A stretch of 22,892 nt of DNA, from assembly GCA_020722485.1 (NCBI GenBank), contig DYKS01000006.1, positions 1 to 22,892 of the forward strand. Reading direction: 5' to 3'. Position 1 is the first letter of the stretch. Each line of letters begins with the position of its first letter. The stretch comes from Candidatus Elulimicrobium sp. (GTDB lineage: Bacteria; Patescibacteriota; Minisyncoccia; Moranbacterales; UBA9337). A model generated the notes under the pieces. That model worked only from the letters and a program-made list of their open reading frames with translations. It was not told where the DNA came from and did no database searches. Below are positions 22,839 through 22,892 of the stretch, piece after piece. The translations under genes were made by a program, and so were the position numbers.

Positions 22839-22892
22839 AGCCCCGGGAACTTACTTAGAGAGCATTGCTCTACAATTCAGTTCCGCGGGGCT
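22839..22892. terminator. Compound GC-rich hairpin at the window end
   Basis: AGCCCCG (22839-22845) pairs with CGGGGCT (22886-22892), then, after a one-base bulge (G22885), GGAACT (22846-22851) pairs with AGTTCC (22879-22884). An inner hairpin AGAGC/GCTCT (22859-22871) sits inside. On the minus strand it is followed by TTAATTTTATTTTTTTT, so it probably terminates a gene just beyond the window. Confidence 0.7.

Noticed and set aside
19764..22892. Integron-like attC sites at the two hairpins
   Set aside because: The stems differ in sequence and length and lack conserved core sites; apart from a shared CATTGCT in the loops there is no attC structure, and both fit ordinary terminators followed by T-tracts.
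1..22892. CRISPR arrays, tRNA or rRNA genes, transposases
   Set aside because: No spaced short repeats, no cloverleaf or rRNA-like segments and no transposase or integrase motifs were seen on reading both strands; no computed search was possible.

Overview
The window looks like chromosomal DNA from a member of the Candidate Phyla Radiation (Patescibacteria, Parcubacteria-like). The evidence is AT-rich DNA, compact gene spacing, a DUF378 - DUF1003 - SerS - DnaB - RecR - SecF - SecD - GlyA set, a DUF4012 protein, and a SecD carrying a parvulin-type domain. Almost all native genes lack a Shine-Dalgarno (SD) sequence. The lineage is inferred from gene content; no rRNA or tRNA gene is present.

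Layout. Positions 1-4752 are housekeeping. The 3' end of a DUF378 gene (+) is followed by a hairpin terminator shared with a DUF1003 - serS pair on the minus strand. A divergent plus-strand group follows: an AhpD-like protein, dnaB and recR. From 4811 on, every gene is on the minus strand. In transcription order toward low coordinates, the last part is rfbD, glyA, secD and secF. Upstream of these, 9895-12217 encodes nucleotide-sugar genes: rfbB, an FdtA-like cupin and a TIM-barrel isomerase-like protein. Positions 12407-19704 encode surface-glycan assembly: an O-antigen polymerase/ligase-like membrane protein, two GT4 glycosyltransferases, a secreted beta-helix protein, a Wzz-like protein and a DUF4012 protein. 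A strong hairpin terminator at 12342-12379 ends this part.

Positions 19808-22616 hold three tightly packed genes that look foreign: a lipoprotein, a LysM protein with a predicted beta-barrel, and a small secreted protein. All three have strong SD sequences, unlike every native gene here. The block lies between two nearly identical ~50-bp direct repeats (19713-19762 and 22783-22831). Each repeat carries a promoter-like motif, and a third, shorter copy of that motif precedes the beta-helix gene with a perfect -35 box. This suggests a transferred surface-protein cassette placed under a host-type promoter next to the host glycan locus.

The strongest leads are: (1) the repeat-bounded, SD-bearing cassette and its beta-barrel protein in an apparently monoderm lineage; (2) SecD with an inserted parvulin domain whose strand order looks circularly permuted; (3) a perfect 28-bp palindrome inside a glycosyltransferase gene; (4) the recurrent promoter motif.
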